From NCBI GenBank assembly GCA_030704615.1, contig CM060731.1, positions 85,354,756-85,418,755 of the forward strand: 64,000 nucleotides of DNA, read 5' to 3'. The notes beneath the pieces were generated by a model. The model ran no database searches. It was given only the letters and a program-made list of their open reading frames with translations, and was not told where the DNA came from. Below, piece by piece: positions 20,948-31,969 of the stretch (position 1 is its first letter; the number at the start of each line of letters is the position of its first letter). The translations under genes were made by a program, and so were the position numbers. Origin of the DNA: Takakia lepidozioides. Its lineage: Eukaryota > Streptophyta > Takakiopsida > Takakiales > Takakiaceae.

Positions 20948-21606
20948 TGTCGCGGCCCTTTGCCTTGAGGGCAGGGGGTCGGGACACATGAGGGGCTGCC
21001 CCTGTGGTGGGGGCAGCGGCAGCGATAGGTATGGGGAGGCTGAAGCACCCTTGAGTGCCCAAGGCACTCAAGGAGGCGGAGGCGCTCACTAGGTGGAGCC
21101 CCGCACACCGGGTTGCGGTGGGGGTGGCTCCACAAGGGGTGGTGGTAGCTTAGCGGGACTTAGTGGGGGTGGCATAGGACTCACCATAGGGTGGAGACCT
21201 CGTGGTGGGAGTCGTGGGGCGGGAGTCGAGGGTCTTCGTGGTGGTTCGCCATAAAATGGCATGGCTGGTTGTGAAACCCCCGCGGACAGCTACAGAAGTA
21301 TATATAGGGAGTAGTAACCCCGAGAACGGTGCAAGCCCGTTGGTGTCCAAAAACTAGTGAGTAAGCAAGCGAGCCGGAAAGCGACCAAAGAGTGGGGAGC
21401 TGTTCCGGACTGCCATCTACCAAAGGGAATTCCACCAGGCCCAAATAGGTGGAGGGTCTTTCGGGAGAGCGAAGGGGGACCGTTATGTCCCGGTGAGCAG
21501 CCGAAGCTCCGAGTTGGCCCGGCGGCCAGGTTGGGAGTCAGGCGCGCGCATCAAAGCGAGGAACTATGACTTGAAGGGGGAGCTTACCGAAGTGAGGTGC
21601 GCGACA
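20948..21606 (+). repeat. 3' LTR of the chromovirus element
   Basis: 659 bp with the same ends as the 5' LTR and a net 67-bp deletion at about 21218. It is followed at once by the target duplication CTGGG and then by the interrupted minus-strand exon. Confidence 0.95.
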
Positions 21607-21611
21607 CTGGG

Positions 21612-22424
21612 GATGTCCGGGAGGATGTCATCCTGGTCAAAAAGCTCGGTGTCGTCCTCCTCAACATGGTCAACCACCGGCGAAACCACCTCGAGCACTC
21701 TCCCCGTCTCTACTGCCCTCTCCCCGGCTTCACCTCGAACTTGCACAATCCGTGCTCTTTGTGGTGTTCTTTCCTCTCCTCCACTCTCCACCGTATGGGT
21801 AATTGCGGGGCTGCTCTTGCCCGCGATGGTGTAACCGGTGTGTTACTACCTCTTTGTGGTGTCTTGGAGGGATCCACCGTCTCTGTGCGTCCCTCGCTTA
21901 CATGGGCATCTGTCATTTCGGCACCCCTGGCCTCTTCAGTGGCCTTTTCTCTTTCCTTCTGTCTCGCCTGTTCTTTTGCCCTCTCTTTTGCCCTCTCGCG
22001 GGCTTTTTGTTTCTTACTAGAGCTAGCAGCAGGGGAGCCCTCCAGGACGACCACCTTTGATTGAGGAGAACTGATACCCTCGTGCGCACTGCTCACTCCC
22101 CCCTCCGCAGCCCGTGACGGCTCTCTCGCCGGGGATTGCATGTGCTTGGCTTTCTTCTTCTTCTTTGCGTGGGCGGGCCCTACTGCATGTGCATCAACAA
22201 CCTCCATTGCCGGATCTGCTGTCCTCACGTCCTCACGCCCTTCACCTGCCATGCCGCCTGCACCAACCTCCCCAATGCCTATTCTGTCGTACTCTCGCTG
22301 CAGGTCCTCCCGTCCACCAACAAAAGGTTTTAGTTTGCCCTCCCGCCCCAAGTTGGGCGATCCAAACATGCGATGACTTGGAGCTGTCGATGATACCACC
22401 AGCGTGTCGGGCTCGTCGTCACTC
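21612..22424 (-). pseudogene. Second exon of the accessory gene, low-complexity N-terminal region
   Basis: Minus strand. It begins after acceptor GGGAATGACAG with SDDEPDTLVV, then MFGSPNLGREG, a Lys-rich stretch (KKKKKAKH), an Ala/Glu/Arg/Lys helix (KARERAKERAKEQARQ) and a Gly/Thr/Ser-rich part. Two overlapping frames both look coding near 21710-21800, so a one-base shift is likely there. The downstream frame ends DQDDILPDIP exactly at the retroelement insertion and continues at 14701. The protein is basic and probably disordered or coiled here, with possible nuclear-localisation stretches. Confidence 0.65.
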
Positions 22425-22893
22425 TGTCATTCCCGAAAATCGTGAGAACCAACATCGGAATGAAAACCACCATCGCAACGAGCAGCGCAACCACCATCAC
22501 AACAATCGTGGAACAACAATGAAAACAAATCCAACCAATGCCTAAGAATGACATGCACAAGCAGCCTTCTCAAGAGCTGCCGGCTTTGCACACACATTGC
22601 AAACTATCTAAGGTTCACTCAACCGGTAACATGAAACACGATGAACAAATGAACACGAATTCCATAAGACGGGAAAACAGGGTGAAATGTTTTGAAGGCA
22701 CTTCATCTGCTCAGACAATCTTCTCTGCTTAGCATGGATTTCCTTAATTTTTAACCACTATGGCCTTGATCATTCTTCTCAACAGCTCCTGCTTTTGCGA
22801 TGCAACCATACGCTTCCAGCGATGCCAGGCTGAAGATGCGAAATCAATCCAAAAAATGAAGTAAACAACAAAGCGAAAGCGGAAGTGGCTTGC

Positions 22894-23070
22894 CTGGGAG
22901 TACTCGGCTTCAGTTGGCGCGGGTTGTGAGCAAGACACTGGAATCTCCTGCTGGAGCTTAAGTTTGGCCATGCGAGAGGTTGGCCGTCGCCCGTAGTACA
23001 AAGCCTTCAACTTCCGCCGCGGTCTGGATGTGGGGTCTCTCTTAGGAGAGCCACGCCCTTCATGCGGCAT
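22894..23070 (-). pseudogene. First exon of the accessory gene (right arm)
   Basis: ATG at 23070, then a basic stretch (RRKLKALYYGRR) and AKLKLQQEIPVSCSQ, ending YSQ just before GCAAGCC, which could be a GC-type donor. The left-arm copy (6026 onward) is the same with one extra stop. A pyrimidine-rich stretch up to the next exon at 22424 fits an intron. It points away from the transposase start at 24987; the two genes are divergent with the palindrome arrays between them. Confidence 0.5.
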
Positions 23071-23329
23071 AAGTCCCAGCAAAAGAAAAAAGATCTCAAT
23101 ATTTTTGTGTACATGCCTCGAATAGAACTTCATCCAAGTTTAGCATCAGGTTTCCAAGACGTATCGAGGAAGCAAGCGCGGAATCCCTGTGTCGCTAGCC
23201 CGAATCAAAACCGACGGCGGAGGACATTTAATGCCCAACTACGCAATTAAATGTTGAATGAAGTATGACGCAACGAAGCCCTCCCTGTCGGATGAAATAT
23301 GACGCAACGAGGCCCAGAATTTCCATTGT

Positions 23330-23850
23330 AGAGGTAATTCGGAGCGCGGCAGGATGGAAATCCGGCGCCGAATTTCCATCTGCCAGGTAAGTCGGAGCGC
23401 CGAATTTCCGTCATGCAGGTAATTCGGAGAGCGGATGGATGGAAATCCGCCGCCGAATTTCCATCCGCCAGGTAAGTCGAAGCGTGGATGGATGGAAATC
23501 CGGCGCCGAATTTCCATCATGCAGGTAACTCGGAGCGCCGAATTTCCATCATGCAGGCAATTCGGAGAGCGGATGGATGGAAATCCGGCGCCGAATTTCC
23601 ATCCGCCAGGAAAGTCGGAGCGCCGAATTTCCGTCATGCAGGTAATTCGGAGAGCGGATGGATGGAAATCCGGCACCGAATTTCCATCCTGCAGGTAACT
23701 CGAAGCGCGGATGGATGGAAATCCGGCGCCGAATTTCCGTCATGCAGGTAATTCGGAGCGCGGCCGGATGGAAATCCGGCGCCGGATTTCCATCAAGCAG
23801 GTAACTCGGAGTGCGGTCGGATGGAAATTCGGCGCCGAATTACCATCCTG
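23330..23850. repeat. GGCGCC palindrome array, right arm, inner block
   Basis: Counterpart of 4980-5800. Units of about 50-55 and 105-110 bases consist of a GGATGGAAATCCGGCGCCGA-type palindrome and a short spacer with CAGGTAAYTCGGAG. It is shorter than the left-arm block and lacks most copies of the CGCGCGCC motif. Confidence 0.9.
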
Positions 23851-23999
23851 CAGGTAATTCTGAGTGTGGCCGCTTGGTTTTTTGGTCTAAAAAGACACTA
23901 AACCTTTAGTTTTGTGGCTGAAGTCCACTTTTAGACACGTTTTTCAGGGAATTCTCGACTGCTAGAGAGAAATTCCTTGCTTCTTTTCCATCCCGCTTA

Positions 24000-24750
24000 G
24001 TTCCTACATGGAAATTCGTTGCCGAAATTCCATCTGGCCGCGATTGCGATTACATGCCGAATGGAAATTAGGCGCCGGTTTTCCATCTGGCCGCGATCGC
24101 GATTACATGCCGAATGGAAATTCGGCGCCGGTTTTCCATCCCCTCCGCCCGAGTCGACTTTATCCCGGCGCCCCCTGTTGGATATTCGGTGCCGAATTTC
24201 CGTCCGGGGGTTGTAATGTGACGGCCAGGTGCCGGCCTCTCCCCCCTAGCCAACTGCATCCGAACGGCCCCGGATTGAAATTCGGCGCTGTTTTTCCATC
24301 CGGGGAGGTTTTTATTTAGGCCATTTTTCGGCCTGACCCCCAACACGACTTCCTTTGGGGGGGCCCGGATGGAAATTCGGCGCCAAATTTCCATCCGGGG
24401 GATGTTCTCTGTCGGACAAGTGCCGGCCTCTCCGCCCGAGGCGACTTCATCCGGGCGGCCCCTATTGGATATTCGGTGCAGAATTCTCGTCCGGGGGTTG
24501 TAATGTGACGGCCAGGTGCCGGCCTCTCCCCCCGAGCCGACTGCATCCGAACGGCCCTGGATGGAAATTCGGCGCCGTTTTTCCATCCGGGGAGGTTTTT
24601 ATGTCGGCCAGTTTTCGGCCTGACCCCCCAACACGACTTCCTTTGGGGGGGCCCGGATGGAAATTCGGCGCTGAATTTCCATCCGGGGGATGTTCTCTGT
24701 CGGACAAGTGCCGGCCTCTCCGTCCGAGTCGACTTCATCCGGGCGGCCCC
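24000..24750. repeat. GGCGCC palindrome array, right arm, outer block
   Basis: Counterpart of 3100-4835, with about two and a half units of about 290 bases against six in the left arm. Each has the same three palindromes per unit. It ends about 235 bases before the transposase ATG at 24987. Confidence 0.92.
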
Positions 24751-24986
24751 CCACTTTCTGACTGCATACCGTTGGCAGTTATTGCGCAAAGACCAGGGGC
24801 CGCATTCCGGAGACAAAGTTCATTAACACTCTGACTATGGATTTTTGAGATAGTTGGCTCCCTGGATTTGGATCAGGCTTCGTCGCTCGGACAAATCGGC
24901 ACCGCAGTCCTTCCCATCGGTGCATCCCCCTTCTACCAGGGAGCTTGCCCGCACGCCATCCTGGCAGTCTTGTGTGCATATCTCCC

Positions 24987-27900
24987 ATGGCGGAAAACCC
25001 GAGCACTACAGTGTACTGCCCTCCTCACGAGCATAGAGCTTCATTTCCGTGCAGAGGGGACATCTGCCGTGTGATGGAGAAATATCTGTGCGTTCGATAC
25101 CACCTGAAACCGGGGTCGGTTTTTTTGGAGGAGGAAAGGAAGGACTCAAACGGCGTTGTTGTCGAGAGTATTGTTGTGCTCCACGATGATTTCGGCGATG
25201 GTAGGGAATGGCGAGTTCCACCATCGGACAACGTCCGTCATATACAGGGCTGTTGGGGACTTCATTTGCCCGCCAAATGCACCTTCTATCCTGGCGCCTT
25301 CCACGAAACAATCCGCGAATCAGAGAGTGGCTACCTCAAAGAGAGAAGTCCGCAACGAAGTAAATCCAGAGCCGAACCCATCCATGAAGACGAGCGAGAA
25401 CCGGGTTGTTCACAACCTGTCCGACTCAGACGAGGTCATGGAAGTTCCGAGGTCGTCCTGGAGATCAGGCAAGTCCTCAATGGACGTCAGTGGACGAGGG
25501 AGTCATATTCCTAGCACGAGCACCGCAGTTCGATCTATTCTTGAAATTCTGCGAGGGCTTCACATGGAGGGACACCGCTTGGAGCTGGCCGGGCTGGACT
25601 ACAACAAGTTCGCAATTAAATCGGTTACATGCTTTCCCGCAGACATCGACGGTAATATCTTCTTTGAGTTCCCTCCATGGACGGACTACTCGAGGGCGTC
25701 CGGAATGTTGACAGATATGGATAGAAAACATGATGGTCAACCTTGGTGCGTCACCAAAACCACCAGCATGAAGATGCTCGATGGTGTGCGGGTGTGCTAC
25801 GTTGTTTGTGCGGGCGCGTTGCGGTGTTTCTCCCCAATTTGCTTCCATTTTAAATCCAGAGGTCACAGGAACGAGACCGATTGGACAGGCACAACTCATC
25901 AACCATTTCGAGCTCAAGAGAAGGTTCCGAACTCCACATTTAAGTGTGCGCATTGCAAAGAACCACCACAGTGCATGTCTGTTTGTAATGCCAAGCAGTT
26001 CTATGTGTTGCACCGTTTCCCTGACCTCACCCGAGCTTGCATACACGTTGGTTCCCATTGTCACAAATTGGTGAGGGGGAACCCACGGGAGGCTGCCCAC
26101 GAGGCAGAGCAGCTCGTTCAGGAGGAGGTAAAGTTGATACCGGGTGCCAAACCCAAACAGATCCATCTCCAAGCCGCCCATAAGATGGCATTGGCCAGAA
26201 TTATGTTGGAAGACGGCTCCGATAGAGTTCCTCTCGATGACAAGGAAATGGAAGCATTGCTGGAGTCGATGTCCCACGTCTGTTCACCGAATGTCCGAAA
26301 CCACATTGTGTCATGCAAACAGAAAATTGGGCGTGGCTCGGATATGCACTCCATTCTGGAGGTGAAGTGACGATGTGGATATGACTACATTCATGGAAGT
26401 CGGTTTCCAGGACAAGGGACTGAGGCAGATCGTTGTTTCGTATTCAAAATGTCGACGTGTGGACCTGGTAGCGGCGTCGAACTGGTGGACAGGATGACGA
26501 GTGGGGACTTGTCAAACAGTTGGGTCATGTTCGACCATATCAAGCGAATTACAAATCACCAGTGGGTGACAATGGGTGCACATGTCTACGACACCCACTG
26601 CAGGATGCTAATGACAATTGCTATTTGTGAGATGAAAGGAGAGGACACACAATTGGAGATGCTTCTTTGGCAGGGAATAAATGAACAGATGGCCAAGGCG
26701 GGATTGCCCCCTCCCAATTTCCGTGGTTTCATGGCGGACAACGCACAAGCAAATTGGGCTGCCATCCGAAGGGTGTACGGGCAAGACCCCAATGTTCCCA
26801 TAGAAGGCAAGGAGAGATCTTGTGGGTTCCATTTTCTGCAGAGCCTTTCGCAGTACACAACCAGGCTCGTGGCGCCAGATTTCAGAGAGGAGCACCGTTC
26901 CATGTGTCTTGCGTGGAAGCGCGTTCCCACCTTGGATGATGCAGAGACACAGTTTGCATGTATACGGGCTTGGTGGACATCGTCAGGTGCTGTAAGGAAA
27001 TCAGACGAGGGAGCAATGGTCAGTTGGCTAGCATGGTGGCATTATCGTTTCCTCTAGTTCGGCGACTATATGCGGGAGGTGAGTTACTCGAATTCGCGTC
27101 CCGTTGAATATTATTCTTGGCATTATTTGTAACTTGCCTTCGGGACACGCCATTGCTTCGAAGAGGCCAACATTTGGAAGGAGATGTTCATACCCGTCCA
27201 GTGAGACGAAGACTTGACGAGGCACCTGGCGGGGAAGAGGATTCATGGCGAGCTGACAAGAATATTCACACGTTCCCTCGTGGTCCCGTGATGTTGCCCG
27301 AGGAGGTCTCGTCGAGCACCGCAAGTCCTGCACGTTCAAGATCGCCATCTCCTTTGAGCACAAGGCATGTGCCCGAGGAACATAACGAGCCATCTGTAGT
27401 AACGCAGTACAACATACCCATTGTGGAGACAAGAGTGTCGGAGTCACAGTGGAGAATTGCAAGGACATTGCCGGCATTTCGAGGGAAGTGCTGCGCCATT
27501 CGGGTGGATACGAGAGCACGCTGTGGTGAGATGATTCGGAGGAACCCACACGGTGCTATACCTGCATCTTGTTTCAGCGGCAGATTTTTGACTTCCACAT
27601 TTGCTCACGCCACAACGCAGACGTTTTGGTTCTGTAGGCACGATATAATGACCTGTGTATTTGGCAAGCCCAAATACGGGATTCAGGGAATGCCGGAGCT
27701 TCCGGGCGTCTGGCCTGTTGCACCAGACGGATGCTCTACTGCAGCAGGATTTCGAATGGTGCAACGCATAGACGTCCCGGCCCACGCATTTCCAGTTCCT
27801 CAGACCCAGCCATTGCAGACTGCTCGGTCCAGTAGAGACGGATTGGACAATTCTGCACATCCCACAATGCGATTCGGAAGAGTGAAGAGACGACACCCTC

Positions 27901-28259
27901 CCAACAAGTTGAATGAGACTCGGATTGCCAATGCTCTTGGGATGGCTTGCACTATTCAGAGCTCCGTGGACGTACCTCCACCCGGCCTTGGGCGTGTTTA
28001 TCGGATGGCAACGGCCGGCTCGGCTGTACGCGACGATGTATACACAATTATGATTGGAGTGGAGCCGACTTGCAATTGTACGGACTTCTCGTTGATGGAA
28101 GCAAAGAAGGGTTCAAAGTATTATCCGTGCAAGCATCTGTATTACATTTACCTGAAGAGGTTGAGGATGAACGTGACTATTGATGACTTTATTCATGCAC
28201 CGGCGTTGAGCGTGAACGAGCTGCACAAACTCCTCCTTAGGGATTCCAGAAATCATTGA
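24987..28259 (+). pseudogene. MULE-type transposase with SWIM finger, right-arm copy
   Basis: Probable start ATG 24987 (MAENPS). In order: N-terminal domain (to about 25735), a Cys/His region with FKCAHCKEPP and CIHVGSHCHKL (25935-26075) like a GCM1/WRKY zinc finger, a DDE region (26395-27060, FMADNAQANWAAIRRVYG near 26730), an Arg/Ser-rich linker, a Cys-rich segment, and a SWIM finger CNC...CKH at 28072-28140. Breaks: a 4-base insertion near 25236, stops at 26368-26370 and 27055-27057, and a roughly 300-base deletion near 27127 that removes the intron acceptor. Such proteins cut and paste their element by binding its ends. Family call from motifs and order. Confidence 0.87.
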
Positions 28260-28399
28260 TGGGGCAAAGGGAATCCTCCATATGGATATTTTCAATTGCA
28301 TTTTCATGTATCAGACTTTTTTTTGCAGTGTAATGAAATGCACCCCAAAACTCCTGGAATGAGGCAATATTCCATTCAAACTGAGATCCAACAGAAGCA

Positions 28400-28830
28400 G
28401 TTGTGGGGCCATTTCTGGAAAAATGGTGCCGAATTTCTCTATTTTGGGCCGAAAATTGGCTAAGTCCCAACATGCACTGGTACTCCTGTGTCTGGAAAAA
28501 TGGCGCCGAATTTCCCTATTTTGGGCCGAAAACTGGCTAAGTCCGAACATGCTCGGGAACGATGTTTGGAAAAATGGCGCCGAATTTCCAATTACATGGC
28601 CCAGAACTGCCCAACATCTGTGCAATCCCCGGCACCATGTACCGAAATTCGGCGCCACATTTCCAAATTTTGGGCTTACACACCTGTCATGAGGGGACCT
28701 ATAGCCGCGGAATTCGGCACCATTTTTCGCCAGAGAGACCTATTACCGCGAAATACGTCGCGGTTTTTTCCAGTTACGGACCCTATTACCGCAAAATTCG
28801 GCGCCATTTTTGCACATGTCGCTGGGAATT
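28400..28830. repeat. Third array of GGCGCC half-palindromes, downstream of the transposase
   Basis: AAAATGGCGCCGAATTTCC and variants recur about every 65-75 bases (near 28423, 28499, 28574, 28645, 28708, 28797), separated by ATTTTGGGCCGAAAACTGGC-like spacer. The palindromes have decayed to one good half-site. It lies between the transposase stop and the element's end. Confidence 0.85.
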
Positions 28831-28984
28831 GGCATGAGCGGAAGACGAAATATCATGAGCACAACTCTCAAAACTACAATTTTCCCTTCAAGGTGCCGAA
28901 TAATATATTTGTTTTTTCTGACACATTGCATTAAATTAATGTTTTATAATGTTTTTTATTTTCGAAATTTGTACTTATGCTCAT

Positions 28985-29046
28985 GAAAACCGATTGTCTT
29001 GCTACTCCGCTCATGCCGCTCATGCTCGTGAAATAGCTAACCTCCC
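28985..29046 (-). repeat. Terminal inverted repeat of the arm MULE (right end)
   Basis: Read inward on the minus strand the end is GGGAGGTTAGCTATTTCA followed by repeated CATGAGC heptamers. The same start is seen at 46341, 52524 (inward) and 63654. The element stops here and CACTA-derived sequence begins. No clear target duplication can be assigned because the other end is not in view. Confidence 0.75.
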
Positions 29047-29181
29047 AAAGGGTACCATACATGCTAGCATTGTGGCGATGATCTTGATGCACATCCCACC
29101 ATCTTCACAAGATGGTGTATCCCAACTACCGCAAGTTTCTTCCTATGAGCCATTGATGGAGAAGAAGAGAGAAACACTTGT

Positions 29182-31411
29182 TTGATGGCAAAGGGGAAGT
29201 ACGTCCCCCCCGTGACACCATCCGGGCAGTTTTGGGAGGACCAATGGAAGGAGGCCCATGCGGGCATGGTTAGTGTAGTGGACGTGCCCGGCATGAAGCG
29301 ATTTTCAATCTTCTACGAGTTGCCATATTGGGCGGTACATATTCCACAAAAACACCATCAATATCCTTATGCATGCATGTGATATTGCCCATTTTGTATG
29401 AGTTACATTGTCAATTTCACGTTAAAAGTGTAAGTATTTGTGGGTGGGGATATATGTAGGACCTGAAGATTCGCCACACTAGATCCCATGCATATTGAGA
29501 AGAATGTTTGTTCGTCCATTTTTTGGGTTCTTTATGTGGCATGCCGACAAAGAAGGGAGTGGCTGCAAAAGGAGATTCTCTCAGTGTTAGAAATGAGCTT
29601 GAGGAGCAGGGTCGCATGTGCCATCTACGGGCCGAACAAAATGGTGTGGACCCAAAGGGTGTTGTACGGTGGAAGTATAGGCGCGCACCTTGACAATGGA
29701 CAAATGAGGAATACAACAAAGTGAGAGTCACCATAGGTGCTATCCGGACACCAACCGGGTATGGATCATCCCTCCGTACAAAATTCAGCGAAGACACTGT
29801 CCATGGTTTGAAGTCTCACGACTACCATAATATACTGCAAGACATCTTGCCCATTGCAGTACATGGGACATTGACTCCCGAGGTTTGCGAGACAATCTAC
29901 AGATTGGGAGGTTTGCTCCAGTGGATTTGCTCCAAAGAGTTGGAGGAAGTGGATTTTCCACGCATGAAGAAGGAGGCGGCGGAGGTAATGTGTATGTTGG
30001 AGATGAACCTTCCTCCCTCTTTCTTTGACATCCAAGTGCATTTGGTAGTGCACTTAGTGGAAGAGGCTTCGATTGTCGGCCCCGTTCATTCTCGGTGGAT
30101 GTACTTCCTTGAGTGTTATATGAAGACTTTGAAAGCATTTGTAAGACAAATGGCGCACCCGGAGGGTAGCATGGCGGAGGGGTATATGTTGCAAGAAGCT
30201 ATGTTCTATTGCACGGAGTACATGGCAAGGGTGGATGAAGAAGCCCCTCGGATGTGGAAGGAAGAGGAGGATGCACGAACCAAGGACATCGTTTTGCCCA
30301 AAAACTCGAAGAGGGTAAAATTGCCAACCTTGGTGATTGAGCAAGCGCATGACTTCATACTGAAGAACACCCCATCCATACATGAGTGGGAGGCAAGATA
30401 CAATAACCTTGTTCAGCAATGAGAGGAGGAGACGCTTGCATGGAGGCGGAACTATCCAAGGCCGGTTACTAGACGCCCTCAACAAGGAGCGGGGGCCGTC
30501 GGAATGTTCTTCATAAAATTTGCCCATGGAATTGCAGCCTCTAAGTTCATTCCAACAGTGGCTTCAGACTTCAATTTATGACGTCGTTGCTCAAGGTGAG
30601 GTGATTTCAGATATGGTGCAAGACATTGCAAGGGGCCCCTCTCAATTCGCGACCTCATACACGGCGGTTTGGGTTCACGGTCATCATTTCCGCATTCGTG
30701 CTCTTGACATGAAGCACAAAACAACGTTTGATTCTAGCTTGTGTGTCACATATTGGCAAGACTCTGTATGGGGCAAAGGAGATACACGACCTGCTATGAG
30801 CAAACTTGAGTACATTGGAGAGCTTGAGAGCATACTCCAACTTCAGTATACAAGGTACCGGTCTCTTCTCTTCAAGGGAAGGTGGTTCCAGCCACATCTT
30901 GTGGGGCCCTCCACAACATTAGTGCAAAATGATTGTGGTTTCATGCGCATCAATGCAGATAGGCTCAACCCTACTCATCACCCCTCCGATGAGCCTTTTT
31001 CATGGCCTTTAGACATGAAGCAAATTTTCTTCTTCGATGACAAAACAAGAGGGGGAAATTGGAAAGTGGTTGTGCATGCTCAGCCAAGAGGAAGACGTAT
31101 CTATCATGGTCTCGGATCTCCATGGGTTGAGGCAATTGCGGTGGAGGGAGAGACTGGTCATAATGATACTGATGTTGGAGGAGGATGATGACGTCCCGGA
31201 GAATGCATCCCAGACCCTATATGATGAAGCTCCAGCAAATACGGATGTTGGAGAAGGAGATGAAGACACGGCCATTGAAAACGAGGTGGAGGATGATTCG
31301 GAGGTGCCTTTTGAGGGCCGGGCCATTTATGACGATGACTCCGATGACCAAGAAAACTTGCAGCTTGATGAGGATGAAGAAGCTCCGGATGATGATGTTC
31401 AAGTTGATTAG
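29182..31411 (+). pseudogene. CACTA (En/Spm) transposase, C-terminal half, broken
   Basis: First a segment ending FSIFYELPYW (29182-29332). Then, across an intron (about 29333-29460, ending TATGTAG), comes a DLKIRHT..DPMHIEKNVC motif typical of the Transposase_21 family. 29721-30422 is a DUF4218-type region (KSHDYHNILQDILPIA, FFDIQVHLVVHLVEEA, VHSRWMYFLE, EGYMLQEA). 30520-31140 is DUF4216-like (FDSSLCVTYWQDS, MKQIFFFDD, WKVVVHAQPRG). An acidic tail ends at 31411. Frames shift several times and the N-terminal part is missing at the MULE junction. No CACTA terminal repeat was found. Confidence 0.88.
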
Positions 31412-31516
31412 ACACGTAATCAAAGCTACATAATAATTCTCGCACCAAACTGTACCCATCCCTTCGATTGATTGTACATGTACATGCATATTGTAGCTTA
31501 TTTCTATGATTGATCA

Positions 31517-31969
31517 ATGGTTGTGGCTGATAGTCTTCCAAGAAAGAAGGCAGAGGCAATGAATATGTTGGAGCAACACATACAAATGTGGTGTCAAGAG
31601 AATAATCAAAATGAGCGTTTAGTCATAACCGCTAAAGCCTTCAAGTCAACGTTCTCAATGTTCGTTTGCAGCAACTGCAATTGTGACATTTGTGGAAAGA
31701 TAAGAAGTTTGGGGTATTGGTCACCTGGTGAGACAATCATCTTCCACTACATTCTGGGCAACGGGCGCTGCAGCAATGGTGAAGCCCTTGTGGTAGATGG
31801 TGGCGCACATGTTGGATACTTCTCCCTCATAGCAGCAGCTTATGGTTGCTGGGTAGCTGCCTTCGAGCCCAACTTCAAAGCCATACGCTACCTGCAAGCA
31901 TCAGTGGCCCTACATCAGCTGGGCAGCCTTGTGAAATTGTACCAAAAAGCTCTTGGGTTGACGCGTTGA
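31517..31969 (+). pseudogene. FkbM-like SAM methyltransferase fragment
   Basis: 150 residues. The central part reads YWSPGETIIFHYIL, then LVVDGGAHVGYFSLIAAAYG (SAM-binding motif I) and WVAAFEPNFKAIRYLQASV (motif II), matching the FkbM methyltransferase pattern. The frame stops soon after ALG, so later motifs are absent. Either an intron starts there or the gene is truncated. FkbM proteins methylate small molecules or sugars. It lies between two transposons, so it could be a captured exon. Confidence 0.7.

Larger units (their letters stand above)
14702..21606 (+). mobile_element. Ty3/gypsy chromovirus-type LTR retrotransposon, nearly complete
   Basis: A 6905-bp element with LTRs beginning TGTCGCG and ending CGCGACA, an initiator-Met-type primer site, gag, protease, reverse transcriptase, RNase H, integrase and a C-terminal chromodomain in a single frame. 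It is flanked by the 5-bp target duplication CTGGG (14697-14701 and 21607-21611). It sits inside the minus-strand accessory gene. Three in-frame stops (15828, 15957, 18651) interrupt the polyprotein, so this copy is not autonomous as read. By eye the LTRs differ at around ten positions plus one 67-bp gap, which suggests a young insertion. Confidence 0.96.
22112..27552. repeat. Right arm of the large inverted duplication
   Basis: Reverse complement of 1-7022. The inner boundary is at CCGTGACGG (22112-22120). Besides shorter palindrome arrays, it lacks about 300 bases present at 412-711 of the left arm (the join is near 27127) and has a 4-base insertion near 25236. Outside the repeats the arms are very similar by eye. 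Confidence 0.93.

Noticed and set aside
23330-24750. A centromeric or telomeric satellite
   Set aside because: Arrays are short, vary between arms and are tied to transposase starts; no telomere heptamer is present.
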